A stretch of 64,000 nt of DNA from Larus michahellis (GCF_964199755.1 NC_133900.1:78290727-78354726), one strand, 5' to 3'; positions 1 through 13,191 are shown, counted from the first letter of the stretch. Notes: generated by a model from the sequence alone, not told the origin. A program made the numbers and translations.

Positions 1-1611
1 AGCTCTGATTTCTTGATTTTTCATGTTTGCAAAATATTGTTTAACTTTATACGCGTTGCTTTTAGGTAGTGTTCCAAAATATTATTATTCCCTTTCTCTA
101 GAAAGATAATGAAATTGTGACTATTCAAGCTGTCCAGCAGATCTTTGTAAAGCTAAGTTTGAAAAGTAACTTAGTTCTTAATACTGAAAGCAAAGATCAT
201 AGCTTGGTCCACTACAGCACGTAAAAGTCTATCAGATAGTGAAAGGAAAATAGATTTATTCTAATATGTAAAACTATTAGCAGCTTGTTCTTCTGTGCCA
301 GGTACTGAGCATCCTGTTCAATAACTTTAAAAGTGCTGCCTATTGAAGACAAAAAGTGTCCCTATGACTTTCTGAGCATTTAGTCACCTATTATCAAAAA
401 CAATTGAGATTTTTTTGTTGTTATTATTTCTTGCATTGCTATCTTGCAACATAGACTTCTCAGAGGGCAGGTTTGAGAAGCAGCTGGTAAATTCTGTTAC
501 GTACATAAGAGGAGGAGACCTTCATAATTGGATTGGGGGAAATGAACACATACAATCATCGTTCGCTTTAGTATTTGAAGATTTCTAACCCCACCAAAGC
601 TTATGGAAATCAACTATTTCATATTTAAAGCTGAATAAAAAATTTAACCCTAAGAAATTCAGCATACCAAATAATATACGATTTTCCAACAACATCGGAG
701 GAGTTGTTCCAGCAAGGTCATTTCAATCTCTACTATTAGAAGCACTCTTTTAAAAAGTCATCCTGAAATAGTATCTCAAGTGGATGTCCCTCATTTCTGT
801 GTGACGTGACTCCTGAGCACGCTGTCAGGCTGCTCTCAGTCACTCCTGGAGGGAGTGGAAGGCATGGAAAGCCATCAGAGAACTGCAGTGATTGTTACTA
901 GACCAATCAGGCATGGTATTGGACTGTCAAGGCAGATTATAAAATCGGTAGGTGTGCAGATACCAACAGGTGGCCTAGTTGTACCTTTGGTACCTTTGTT
1001 TTAGCTTGTACCAAAAAGGTCCCAGAAGTTCAGTTGGATTCGTCAGAGAAACTAGACTATTCTTGACCCTTACATTCTGGTTTTGTGTTAAGTGGTGAAT
1101 GAAGACACAGATGGTTCCAGATATAGGTACATCTATAAACTTGATGATGGTGTGAAGTGTTAAAGTGTTGAAAATGTGGGTGTCAAATGAACAGTTAAAG
1201 AGACGAGCGAATGAATCTCAGCCGGTGTCTGCAATTTTGACTGCTCTGTGTAGCTTTTTTTAAACAGAATCTAAAAATCTCATTTCTAACCCTTCATTCA
1301 AAATGTAAAATGACATGCTTCTGCCCTGTTTAATCCATCAGTTGTTTCAACAGAACAACAGCTTCTGGAAAAGAATAAATTATTCAACTTCAGGTAGTTT
1401 AATGTCTTACATGTCATCACTACTCAAGAGTAAAGCATTGGAAACAGGCTTAAAAGAAAAAGGTTTTTGGATTGGTGACACCAGCCACGGAGATGTGTAT
1501 TAATAGACCGGGCCTGTTGGATTCTAAGATTATGTTACAGAAATAACATTAATTGCAGCTAGTTTTGTCAGGTTGGAGTTCTACTTTCTGAAGTCCTAAT
1601 GCTTTATTTAT
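1..1611. other. Left flank, no exon recognised
   Basis: No exon, RNA gene or repeat could be recognised here. The plus strand is visibly T-rich. Conserved synteny places the 3' end of ZDHHC2, read on the plus strand, next to CNOT7, so this may be its last intron or 3' untranslated region. No DHHC palmitoyltransferase coding sequence is visible, so the assignment is inference only. Confidence 0.3.
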
Positions 1612-2433
1612 AGAGTCATATAACAGTTTGGGTTGGAAGGGACCTTTAAAGGTCATCCAGTCCAATGTCTCCTGCAATGAGCAGGGACATCTTCAACTAG
1701 ATGAGGTTGCTGAGAACCCTGTCCAACCTGGCCTTGAAGGTTTCCAGGGATGGGGCATCTACCACCTCTCTGGACAACCTGTGCCAGTGTTTCACCACCC
1801 TCATAGTAAAAAATTTCTTCGTTCTATCTAGTCTGAATTTGCCCTCTTTTACTTTAAAACTATTATCTTTGTCCTATCACAACAGGCCCTCCTAGAAAGT
1901 TTGTTCCCGTCTTTCCAGTAGGCCCCCTTTAGGTACTGGAAGGGGCTTTAAAGTCTCCCCGGAGCCTTCTCTTCTCCAGGCTAAGCAACCCTAATTCTCT
2001 CAGCCTGTCCTCACTCCAGGCCTCTGCTCATCTTCATGTCTCCGCTCTGGACATGAGGTCCATGTCCTTCTGAAGTTGGGAGCTCCTGAGCTGGATGCAG
2101 CACTGCAGGTTGGGTTTCACCAGAGCAGAGTAGAGAGGCAGAATCACCTCCTTGGACCTGCTGGCCACGCTGCTTCTGATGCAGCCCAGGATGCGGTTGG
2201 CCTTCTAGGCTGTGAGTGCACATTGCCAGTTCATGTCCAGCTTTTCACCCACCACTGCCCCCAGGTCCTTCTCAGCAGGGCTGCTCTTGACCCCTTCATC
2301 CCCCAGCCTGTATTCGTACTGGGGGTTGCCCTGACACAGATGCAGGACCCTGCACTTGGCCTTGTTGAACCTCATGAGATTCATACAGGCCCACTTCTCC
2401 AGCCTGTCCAGGTCCCTCTGGATGGCATTTACT
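1612..2433 (-). mobile_element. CR1 LINE, 3' part, minus orientation
   Basis: A long copy of the avian CR1 retrotransposon. Read on plus it begins with the reverse complement of the CR1 tail and the hallmark GGTTGGAAGGGACC, then runs through the 3' UTR into the end of ORF2. The minus strand keeps traces of the reverse-transcriptase C-terminus (an RPxLEYC-like region and LLxRVQRR-like block are degraded), broken by stops and frameshifts. It is a 5'-truncated dead copy. Short plus-strand reading frames inside it are not genes. Confidence 0.9.
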
Positions 2434-5400
2434 GAAGTAATACCTTTTAAACTTTAACCTTTCTTTGAACAGTGTGTACATTTTATTGGAACTTTGTCAT
2501 TTAGATTATTCTGAATGTCAAACATGGTCTGTGATTATTCTCAAGATGCTTAAAGTGTTTTTTTAAAGCTGTTTAGCTTGATAAACATCTCATGCTCTTT
2601 TTTTGGTTGTTTTTTTTTTATCTTTTAGTCCAGTCTGAGAAAGTAACCATTAGATTTGTGTTTGCAGTCTGATTACCCCACCCCCTGGGTTTTGGGGGGT
2701 GTTGTTTCTTTCTTTGGGGTTTTTTTGTTTCTTTTTTTTGTGACCATCCATTTTGAAGTGTGGTTTTTAAAAGAGAGACCACCTTCAGAAGAGGGTATGT
2801 TCCAAAGAGTAAGTGTAAAGCCACGTAAAGGGGCTCCTGGAAGTCAGTATTACCTCAGACCAATGCATGCACGTCTCAAAAAGGCAGTAGCTAAGGACTG
2901 ATAATTTCTCTGGCGCGAGCACAAGTGCCAGTTTGGTTGTACTCGTGGCTCTGTCTGAGATATTTCTATGTGGCAATAAAAAGACCTTCTGGAGATGTAA
3001 CAAAAAAGCTAGATTACTCTGTGTGTACATACATATTTTTATATATATATATGTGTGTGTGTATCTATCTATCTATCTCCAACATACAGTTGCTGGAATA
3101 AGAGCCCTTATATAAAAACCTTTTTACATTTTTTTTTTTTTTTTGGAACTACTTTCCGTTTAACTTCATTCCTTTATTGTCAGTATTTGAGTTATATTTG
3201 TTCCTGGGGAATGAGTAGAGTACTTTTATTAAAGATGCTGAAGTCACAACAACAAAACCAATTAATTCCATTTTTGACAGCCCCTGCGAGCGTTAGTAAT
3301 TTGAATTTCTGTCCCAACTAAGGTTATGTTCAATATCCTGTATCCTGTAATCCTTTATAGTTAATCAGAGGACTAATTACTGAGGGCGCCAGATGTGGTT
3401 TACTCTAATGTAATAGAGAACTGTTTTTTACTGCTCTTGGTACCTGGAAGTACTCTAAAAATAGCTCACTTCATTTAGTAACCTGGTGGCCTGACTTACT
3501 TTTAGTCAGTTTTTAATCACTGTCACCCTGAAGTGGATTAATAACGTAACTGCGAACGTACTTACTGTGTTCTTCTTCAGGGTGGGATTTTCATTCTGCT
3601 GTTGTTCACTTTCCCCTTTCAGTTGATGAGACCTATCCAGTAACTTATTTTTTTAAGTATTCTTCAATTCTAATAACGTATTTTGTGATTAATGTTCTGT
3701 TCCAGTTCAAGAAAAAGCTGCCGTCAGAAGGAAGATGCATTCTTCCAAATATCAGCCCTGTTGGCCAGCTGCTCCTGTCTGCTCCTGTGTGGATGTGCTC
3801 AGAAAACAAACTGACAGACGATTAGCTGTCTCCATGTCACTGCTTGAAACATGAAATTAAACATATTACTTCTGAACCATATAAAGAATGTTTCAACTTA
3901 AAATTACTGGTTTTGAATGGCAAAGGATGATTCTGAAATGAAAAAAAAAAAAAGGAGTCTGAGTTTACTATTGTAAGAATTCAATGGCTGGTTTTACTTC
4001 GATACTCAGCACAAGAAAATGTGACCTCCGTACATATCAGTCCATGTGCTTGCCTTCGTTTTGAAAAGAAGTCACCTGTTAATTCAAATTGCTGTAAGTA
4101 GTTGACTTTAAAATCAGATTTTTGCTCTACTGGCTTTATGAATTAGGAGAACAGCCAGAGTTGATTATGAATAACTGAGTGGCTTGGTGGTCTGTATTTT
4201 CTTTCAAGTGCTTGATAAGCAATTTTTGAGAATAAGGAGACCCAAGTGAAGAGTCTGACTATTTTTGGAACATTTTTTGAAAATTTTTGGAAAATGTTAT
4301 TGAAAAGTTCTGTTTTCCTTCAGATCTGTACTACCAATAGTTTGAAAAGTTGCAGAGGGGGGGAAAAACCACCTTTGTTAATTGAATACTGCAGTGGGTC
4401 GCTGGTAAATGGAGCGATAAAAAGCCTGCATTCAAATGGATGATACATAAATGAAGTTGGCCAGCTGGGAAGTTTGATGGGAGCCGCAGAGGACAGTGCT
4501 ATGAAACGGGGATTTTATTGTCCCGTTTGGAACTATTAACCCCTTCAGGAAATGAATGTTGGCACTTAACTTTGATCCAAAAGGCTTTTTACCAGCCTGC
4601 GTTCCTGAGGGCCACTGTCCTTCAAAATCCTAGTTTCTTATTAATCAATAGTTGTCTCAGATTTCTTTTTTCACTTGTTCTTTAAGACACTGCCTTTCTT
4701 ACTGCATAACTTAATGACTGTCATGTACAATCAAGGAGACTTACTGTTATAAATTGTGATATTTGCATTTACAGGACAACAAGATGTTTGATTGCAATAC
4801 CAAAAAGCCCCTTCAGTTAAGTTAGGAGCTAGCAGCTTGCTTAGGATTGGAGTTCACTGGCCAGATAACGTAAGGTGCGTTACCAACTTTCAAAGTCAAG
4901 GAAGTTTCAGCAACACAAATCAAATTTGTCTTGTGCCTTTTGTATACACTAAATTTATGGTATCGGTGTTTACATTTAAATGCAAATTGTTATTTACAAC
5001 TTTAGGAGGAAACAACTTTAGGAGGAACTTAGTTATGCTTTCTCGGGGGCTAGATTAAAAAAGACTAGTCCAAAGAAGAAAAAAAAAAGTGGAAACCTCT
5101 CAGACTAAGGTCAGTTCAGTTGAAGCAGAAAAGTATTTCAGTTACCCAACTTGAGTCACTCAGCAGGTTGGTTCACAGTGTGAAGATGCCAGTTGTTTGT
5201 TTAGAAAACTGGCAGCAGGACTAAGTGACGGATTTCTGAAAGCAAAAATCTCATCATTAACTCTCCTACAGGCAGGTAACTGTAAAATTCATCTTTCCTG
5301 GGTTTACAACTTAAGTGATAGCTGTTGGAGCACAATATGGCTTTTTTTTCTAGTGAGGGAAAAATGTATTTATTTTACTTCCTTTTTTTTTTAATCACAA

Positions 5401-7287
5401 AATTTTACCAGCCTGAAAACATCTGTTTCTTGCCAGAAGTGCCGGAGTGTGGGTCCCTAGATGTAAAACACCTTTTTAAAACTAGCATGAAGGTAGCATA
5501 CAGTTTACATGATGCCTGCAGACATCTAGCAACCAAAAGTTTTTCGCAGCTATTTATTCAGTGTTGTTCTGTCAGCTTACCTCGTATTAGTGTTTGTTTA
5601 AAGGCTAACTTGTCAAGGGATAAAGGGGAGAGGGAAAAATATATATTTTTAACACTTCGGGTTCTCTATCTGTATAGTCGTGTTTTTTACACAGTTAGTC
5701 GCAGGGTGGTTTGTCATGGAGCATGCTTTTGAAAATACTGAGTAAAAAGTTGAATTTCAGCTTCAGTGTAACTTGCTCCGTATTTTTACGTAAAGACAAA
5801 GTACAGATTTCTTCCCCAGCAAAACTCATAATGGAAATGGACATCTCCCATACAGATGTCAGCATCCCTGACTACGTCCAGGGCTCCGAGAGCTCTCAGT
5901 AGGGCTGGGGATCAATGTAGAGAAAGGACAGGGATAAAGGAGCAAGAAATGCCTGACTTCTCCATGTCTCAGAAGTCACATGTAGAAAGCACAATAGCCC
6001 TAAATAATCTGCAACTTCGATGTAGCCAGAGGCTGTCCCTTTAGCAGAGAAGTGATGGAGGCGTGAGAAACATATGCGGATGAAGGGAGGAGAAGGGGAA
6101 GAGAAATGAGGGTCACTCAGAGGTAACTGTTGAGCTGATCTGAGCCAGAGGGCTGTAGCTACGGCTGCTCTCAGGATGGGTAGGAGCTGTGTGTGTCTCC
6201 ATGAAGAGCGCTGTCGGCAGGCTTTTGAGGTTCCTGGCAGTTCTCGCTGTATAGAGTATGGACAAAAGGGAGCTAATCGTGCTCCAAAGTATAATTTCTG
6301 ATATGACTATATTCTTGGCTTTAAGCTCTCTTAATACTTTATATAGCAAAGTGGAAATGGTCTTTTTGACATAATGTCATCGAGCATTGATGCTGTTGCA
6401 ATGCACTTGGGAGAATTTGTGAAGAAGTAAGAGGAGCAAGGATGCGATGTTGTTTGTCTGCTTACACTGATTCTCCTGTTCTTTATATTCTTGCTAGGCA
6501 CTTTACTACAGCCTTTTGTGTAATTTCTGTATTTTTTTTAAAGACTGCTTTTTACCTACTGTACAGTTACTAATCTACTTTTTTGCTAAAAAGAAAATAA
6601 TAGCCCTGATACTTGTCTAGCAGTATGACTGCATTTCAAGCTTCAGTGGAACGAGTTCTACAGCCTCCTCAGATGGGCTGGAGTCCCTAATGACAACAGA
6701 ATTAAATTTATTTTGTATATATGTAAACAGTCATATGCATCATAGCCCCTCACATGCGTAAGAAGCTTCCTTAAGTTGTAGGTAATAACAAATCCAATAC
6801 ACATCTGCCCCAGACGTGGTCCACACACATTCTCTGGCAGTTGATGTACTGGTGGTGGAATGCACAAAGTCCTCACACAGAATTATTTTTATTAAGAAAA
6901 TGGAACACCTGGATGTTGGTGAGCTCCTCCCACTGAGCAATTGGACACAGTTGCTGCTATGCACTTTAATTCTTTAACTTGAGAGAAAAAAACACTGTCC
7001 CGTTTAAGTTGCAGATTGAAGGTTCTTTAGTAGCGTACAACTGTGGGCAGGTAACTAATGAAATTATTTTTCACTGTTTGTGTACTTAAAATCAGGGTCT
7101 TCGAGCATGAACTTGCAGGAGGCAAGTTTGTTGTAGCGCACGGTGTGCTGTAGCAGTTGTTAGTCATGATTTGGACTGAAAGTTCTTGCCCCAGTTAAGT
7201 TGACTGGTGTACTGGAGTAGGGGGAAAATATATTTCTACATAAACTTAGTGTATAACTTTGCCACTTGTTAATGTATTGCTCACATA
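2434..7287. other. Non-coding stretch, possible 3' UTR of an upstream plus-strand gene
   Basis: Apart from the microsatellite at about 3.04 kb and several T or A runs (for example near 3130 and 3941), nothing was recognised. Open frames here are short and unlike known proteins. Composition is T/G-rich on plus, as is usual for a plus-strand transcript in vertebrates. Together with the AATAAA near 7.29 kb this fits a long 3' UTR or last intron, probably of ZDHHC2 by synteny. Confidence 0.3.
3038..3078. repeat. Compound microsatellite (AT)n(GT)n(ATCT)n
   Basis: Three simple-repeat units sit in direct succession: an AT run, a short GT run and four to five ATCT units. It is likely length-polymorphic. 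Confidence 0.95.
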
Positions 7288-7293
7288 AATAAA
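7288..7293 (+). terminator. Candidate poly(A) signal AATAAA, plus strand
   Basis: A consensus AATAAA is followed by T/G-containing sequence. It precedes the point where composition shifts from T/G-rich to A/C-rich on the plus strand, so it may mark the 3' end of the plus-strand gene that enters from the left. Without transcript data it could be a chance match. Confidence 0.35.
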
Positions 7294-10224
7294 TGCTTCA
7301 TGTTCAGCAAGTCATGTACGTAGCAGTCATTGACAGATTCTCCCGCTCTGCCTGACTTTCCTCTCTTTGCTAAGAGTCTTCCCTAGGGAAGCATTGGATC
7401 CACCTCTGGTGCAGAGAGCAATGAGACCATCTACTCGGGAGCCTCTAGAAATGCAGAAGCAGTTACATGAAGATGAAAGCAGCCTTCACCTGTTCAGTTC
7501 AGATGTAACCTGCTGTATATGCTCCAAGCTTTTCCCATTTTTATTTAAAACCCTTCCATAGATACTTGTGTTGAACCACACATTCTCATCCTAAACAAGA
7601 TGAAAACCAAGAACGTGCTGCTCTGCTGCACGGGTGGTGGGGTGGCTTTGTTCCCACATCATTTGCAGTTATCACTTGTTCATCGGCGAGCTGGTAAGAG
7701 GACAGGAAAAGCAGCATCCTTCTGGGGTGAAATTCTGAGCAAGTGGCACCTGCCGTAACCTAAGGAAATCCTTGCCTCCTTTCCCTTTGCACTTCTTCAG
7801 TTGTTCCCTTTTTAAAGTTTTCATCATCATTCTTCTCTCACTCTTTCCCTGCCCTTCCAGGGAAGTCCAGATTGAGAAGTCTTTCATTTGAAATGTACAA
7901 TGGATATCTACATCCTGTGTATTCCTCTCCCTCCCAAGGTTTATTCAAGATAAAGAATTCCTTAATTTCTCTAAGCTTTCCTTATGGCACTCATCACTGA
8001 CACACAGAAACTCAGGCATCCTGAAATCTGGCTGTGTATTTTCCAGTATTTGGGGCAACGATTCCATCCTTCAACCCAGATCGCTGAGATCTTCTCAAGC
8101 AGATGGGCCCAACAGCTTGGCTGCAGCAGTTGGAAGAGCGTGCTGTAAGCCATGTCTCCTTTTTCCCACCTCCTGCCTGCTCACAGTCCCACTGACTGGC
8201 ATAACTGGAACAGACCCAACGCTTCCTGACAATCATCATTCTATGAAGTCATTCTCTTTTTTTTTTTTCTTATGAAAACAGAACAATGCTCAGTTCACCT
8301 AAGAAGCAGTCCTGATTATAAAGACAAAATACACAGCGTATACAAACTGTGTTGCAGCCTGAACAACAGGAACCTATTTCCAGTTGTTTTCTCTATTATA
8401 TCAGAAAGAAACTGGCCAGTAGTTCAGACAGATACAGGTACAACAGAGAAAAATCAGTGGCTTAGTAATGATATAAGCACACTAGTAATTAACTTTCATA
8501 CAAAACGCTCCCATAGATACTGCAGATACATTCCAGAGCGTGCAGAAGGACAAGAAAGAGGGGGAACAGGGAGCTTGCAAAGCTCAGCTATTATATGATG
8601 AAAGGTAAATAAAAGACAATGCCAACTGCAACCACAGTTCTGCTGTGCTACCCTGTGAGAGATAAAGCAAGTTCTCCATAATGCAGCTCAACAAGTTCAT
8701 CTGTTGCCAGCTTCTACCCGATGCACAGAGAAGGGAAGGCTTCCCTTCTCCTCCCTCCATCTCCCCCTCGCATGAGCCAGCACTGTTAACTGAGGGAAGT
8801 GTCCCACGAGCCCAGGAAAGAGCACACTCACACAAGATGATTCTCCCACTTCAGCAGAGGCAGAAAAAAGATCTCTCATCTGTGCTGGCAGGAAAAGGAC
8901 AAGAGAAGCCTCTGCAGAAATCAGATCTTCACAGGTGGCGCAAGGAGCGCATTTCATTCCCAACCCAAGACTGCTAAAATAATGCAGGAGAACCCTCCTC
9001 GTTTCTCTGCCATACCTAGTCAGGAAAGAGGGAGGAAAACACCAAAACAATCATGCTATAGAGATGGGTAAAGGGAATGATGTTTGTATTGCAATTCAAT
9101 TGTGCATACAACCGCTATATTGTCATTGTGTTGTGATTTCATTATATTGCTGTATCACTTCTCTAAATCAAAATCCCACATAAAAGCAGATGTCTTCAAC
9201 TAAGTAAGTTGGGTACTAAAGCATTAAGCCCTCCTCACGTGGAATATCTAGAACAACCTGGTCAAAGAGTATTACACTAAGACACTCGCTTTGCCAGCTG
9301 ATTTGCTTAGCCCTTTGCCTGTTTTTCTAAGTGACTCCAAAAAGATTACACAAAAGGGTTTTACAGAGCTGAACAAGTACTACCACTCCAGCACATTGAG
9401 CCAACACGATTAAATGACAGACTTCTTAAGCACTAGTGCTTGTAGGTTAAGAAATTTTACTTGGAACTATTAAATGAAAATACTATAAAATTATACTATC
9501 TGCCATGTGGGTTTCTACGACAAGGATACCTCAAAAGACAGGCTTGCTTCTAACTTTGGTTCTGAAGTACATCCTGTTACTTAAGGCAGCATTTAAGGTT
9601 ACTCCCCCAGCATGAAAATTAATACCATCAGTGCTGTGCAATTAACAGAGACATAACTTGTAACCCAGCAGAAATAATTCCCAACTGGATCTATGCACAG
9701 CTAAAGATCCTTGTTACCAGCCAGCTTCTCCCGCTGTGACTAATCAGCCTCTTCAGATGTTCCTCAGACCCACTGTTTGCTCTCTGCAGCTGTTGAGGCT
9801 CCCACATTCCAAGCACTACTACTGGAATTATCTTTGATGCAGTAATTTTAAACTAAAGAAAACCAGATGAACAATAACTGATCCCCCAAGACACACTGTC
9901 TTCTTTTGCTCCCAAGAGCTTGACATGCCCCATTACACAAGAGTGGAACCAACCGCATCTCTCTTCTGTCAGCAAAACACGGCATTACACAAGCAAAAGC
10001 CTACCTGAGGAGGCAAAGCATGGACCTCACACAAAGCAGGCTGCCTGCATGAGTTATGTCTGCCACGTCCGTGCTACACAACAGAGAGAAACCACTCAGT
10101 CTTCGCTGCATGGATTGTTCTCTGGGTGACCAATAAGGAAATGTGCCTGTGGGTGCAGAACACGCTTACTCCTGCCTCATCTATTTCAGGCACCAGCATC
10201 AAGTGCAGTCTATGTAAGCGTGCT
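7294..10224. other. Non-coding stretch between converging genes
   Basis: No exon or recognisable repeat was seen. Frames of about 100 codons on both strands (8272-8598 plus, 8697-9050 minus) resemble no family I know. From about 7.7 kb the plus strand becomes A/C-rich, the pattern expected where the minus strand is transcribed, which suggests CNOT7 read-through or a long 3' UTR form. Confidence 0.4.
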
Positions 10225-11075
10225 CTAGTATCACAGAAGAGTTTGCATTGGAAGGGACCTGTCGTGATCATCCAGTCCCACGTACCTGCTTGAAGGAGGG
10301 TAAAATACAGCAAGCTGGTCAGAAATTATTTCTCCTTTATAAATCCAGGCTGACTACTTCCAATCACCTTCTTATCCGTTCTGTTTAGAAACAGTTTCTA
10401 GAATTATCTGCTCATCACCTTTCCAGGGACCGAGGTGAGGTTGACCAGCCTGCAGTTCCCTGCATCCTCCTTGCCCTTCCTGAAGGCAAAAGTGACATCT
10501 GTTCTCTTTCAGTCCTCAGGAAACTACCCTTATCACCACAACCTTTCAGAGATAACGACAATGGCCTTGCAATGACATCAGTCATCTCCCTCAGCGCTTG
10601 TGGGTGTATCCTATCAGGTCCTCTGAACTTCTTTGTTCAAGTGTTCCTAACCCGATCCTCTTCCACCAAGGATGTCTTCCTCATTCCAGACCTTGCTTGG
10701 CATCTCAGGGACCTGGTATTCCTGAAGGAAGGTCTTCCAAAAACCAAAGGCAGCATTGAGTATCTTGGCCTTGTCCATGTCCTTTGTCACTAGGTCTCCT
10801 GCCCCCTTTCAGCAGTGGCCTCACATTTTCTCTCATCTTTGCTCCTGATGTCCCTGTAGAAGCTTTTCTTGCTGTTCTTCATGTCCCTCACCAAATTCAC
10901 CTCCAGACAGATTTTGGCTTTCTTAACCCAACCCCTACACACTGAGACAGCATCACCTGTCCCTGCTGCCACCTTTCGTACACTTCCTTTCTATCTTTGA
11001 GTTTGGCAAGAAGCTCCTTGTTCATCAATGCAGGCTTCCTCCTACTTTCACTTAATTTCCTGCGTGGGGGAATGA
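10225..11075 (-). mobile_element. CR1 LINE with internal deletion, ORF2 remnant
   Basis: About 80 bp of CR1 3' terminal sequence (10225-10310) is followed directly by minus-strand ORF2 sequence from the reverse transcriptase and the linker after the endonuclease. In the minus frame at 10790-10972 the block VRDMKNSKKSFYRDI matches the CR1 ARDVKxNKKGFYRYI region, and near 10320-10360 the reverse complement reads like the RT stretch VIGSSQPGFxK. The RT C-terminus and most of the 3' UTR are missing between them, so this is an internally deleted, inactive copy. Confidence 0.8.
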
Positions 11076-12750
11076 ACCGTTCATGAGGTTGGAGTAACCA
11101 GTCAGGTACGATTAGAGAAAGTTCTCGGATGCCAGAGGTTATAGGTTACCCCCAAATTCCTAAGGGAAAAAGCCCCAAATACTCTGAATATGTTCCAGAC
11201 TTGTTTTCTTACATCTCAAAAGATCCTTCTTGCCTACTTTCAATGAGCAAAGGGATTAAATGCATTTTTTAAAAAATTAAATTAAAAAAAAAATTGACAG
11301 AGAACATAGTGTTCCTAGAACAGACTCATCTGACTCCAGGAGCCAAAAATACAAGTGAATAAAAAAAAAAGATCAAATATAACAGGTTTTGATATTGCAT
11401 TTCTTCTGACAAACCTACTCAAACAACGATAGATTTTAAACGGCTTGGGAAGAGCGGAGGCCTGGAAAGAGAATTCTTGTCTCTGAACAACAAGGTGCAT
11501 GTCCAGGCAGCTGGAACTGTGCCTGCCCACTTATTTTTGCAAAAGCAATTAAAGCTGCCCACTTTGGAAACAGATTCCGATTTCAGGCTCTGCAGTTCAG
11601 AAGTAACAGTCCTACACATGAGAAGAAATGACTTTTTACATAATCTCTACAATTCACCATTTAAGCCACTCCTTAATGGAAATTAAATCTAATTTTGTCA
11701 CTGAAACTGAACGATGCACAGATGCCTCCCCAGCTGGAAGGCAGATCACATGGACCAGACCAGGAGCTCTCGCACAGAATAAAGCATAACCTTAGTTTCA
11801 TGCTGATCAGTGGCTTCTGAGAAAAGCTTTTTTTTTTTTTCCAGGAAGAAAACTAAAGAGTAGAATTTCTTAAAGTCAGTACTCCATGAGAATTTTGGGC
11901 TAGGACTTACACAAATGGCCTGGTCCTGCAGACTGCCTGCTCATTAGCAGCTGGGACACGAACAAGACACACAACCATCATGCACCTTTGGGTTTAGGTT
12001 CTTCCAAAAAGGAGTCCAAGCTCTGCCAGGTTCACAGCGGGAAGCAAAGCACAGCATGGCACATGGCACGTGGGATGCTCAGCAGCCGCTTCAAAAGCGC
12101 TTCCCAATCTGAACTGTTACTGTAGGCACACATTTAGAAGCCTCTAAAAACTTCCTTTTATCCACAACTAAAAAGTTATTTCAAAAAAACCCACCCCAAA
12201 GTTCTTCGAAGAGTCATTCCCTTCAAAAGCCACCCACAGACAGCTCTGTCAGGATGCTTTAGGCAAAGCTACAGAACTTTAAAGGAAACGCATCCAACTT
12301 TGGGGGTTCTTCATTCCATGTGAATGCAAATTTCCCACGTAAGCCCATAGTTCGAGCATGAAAAGACAGAGATTGATGCCACAGTGGGAATCCATCCTGT
12401 TCTCCTGTTAGATAGTCCCTATCTTATCAAAGCCAAAGACGACCAAAGTTAAAACAAGTCACCATCATCTAATGCATAATGTCATTAAAATTAATTACTA
12501 CTGGGATTAGGATGCCTCAGCAGTAAATTGTCCTCACCACTCTTGCCACTGCAGTCAGCAGGAACGCGGTGATTGGGAACACACAAACAGAATCCTGCTC
12601 CGAAAGCGGCATCAGTCGGGGAGCAGCAAATCAGATCCTTTTCTAAGCACGTGGAAGAGAACTCTTGCGCCCAAACAAAACAGGACACAGAATTGAACTG
12701 ACTCAAGACATTCCAGGAAAAATTTTGCAACAAAACCACCAGTCTGTTAT
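11076..12750. other. Non-coding stretch downstream of CNOT7
   Basis: Nothing was recognised except A and T runs (near 11284 and 11828). It is A/C-rich on plus, consistent with minus-strand transcription past the proximal CNOT7 poly(A) signals. Confidence 0.4.
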
Positions 12751-12772
12751 GTAAGAAAACATTTCTTAGGCC

Positions 12773-12778
12773 TTTATT
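12773..12778 (-). terminator. CNOT7: Candidate distal poly(A) signal of CNOT7
   Basis: TTTATT on plus reads AATAAA on minus, about 1.55 kb after the CNOT7 stop. Cleavage would fall near 12750-12760. Confidence 0.6.
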
Positions 12779-13191
12779 TACAAAAGCTTTAAAAACAAAT
12801 ACCCTCTGTTATGCAAATTACTTGTTGTTTAAAAAGGACCACCCAGTTACATCATCGTAACTCAATGAAAAAAAGGTGTTTGATTATTTTTTTTTTTTTA
12901 AGTACAAGGTAAAACAGAATAATTTGGCAAACATTCGGAGATTTTTCTACCATTGATTCCTGTGTGGAACACGCACCCACATCCGTGCGCACAGGCACAC
13001 AGTGTCCCACATTCCGTCATTTCAGGCTCGTATTTAGCTATTCAATACCAAAAATCCTTCCTGCGCAACTGCTCTGTAACACATGCTATGCAGAGTTAAG
13101 AATGAACTTTAGGGTCCTTTAAAACAATATATGTAAAATATATTGCTAAGATATACTCAAAAATAAACTAGCATTACACTCCTCAGGCAAC

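Noticed and set aside
105-230. CTCTAG acceptor followed by about 40 open codons at the left edge
   Set aside because: The translation (KDNEIVTIQAVQQIF and on) is not recognisable and no matching donor or partner exon is in the window.
2076-2435. 119-codon plus-strand frame
   Set aside because: It lies antisense within a CR1 copy and is a by-product of that repeat.
3706-3822. Acceptor-like TTCTGTTCCAG followed by 39 open codons ending TAG, a possible terminal exon of the left-hand gene
   Set aside because: The peptide (ending ENKLTDD) does not resemble the ZDHHC2 C-terminus or any family I know. A short open stretch after an AG is common by chance.
5325-5732. 135-codon plus-strand open frame
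   Set aside because: The start is rich in Phe and Tyr from T runs, there is no recognisable domain, no family resemblance and no splice-linked exon nearby.
8272-9050. Open frames of 98-117 codons on both strands
   Set aside because: Overlapping frames with no recognisable motifs, no splice context and no codon pattern unlike the surrounding DNA.
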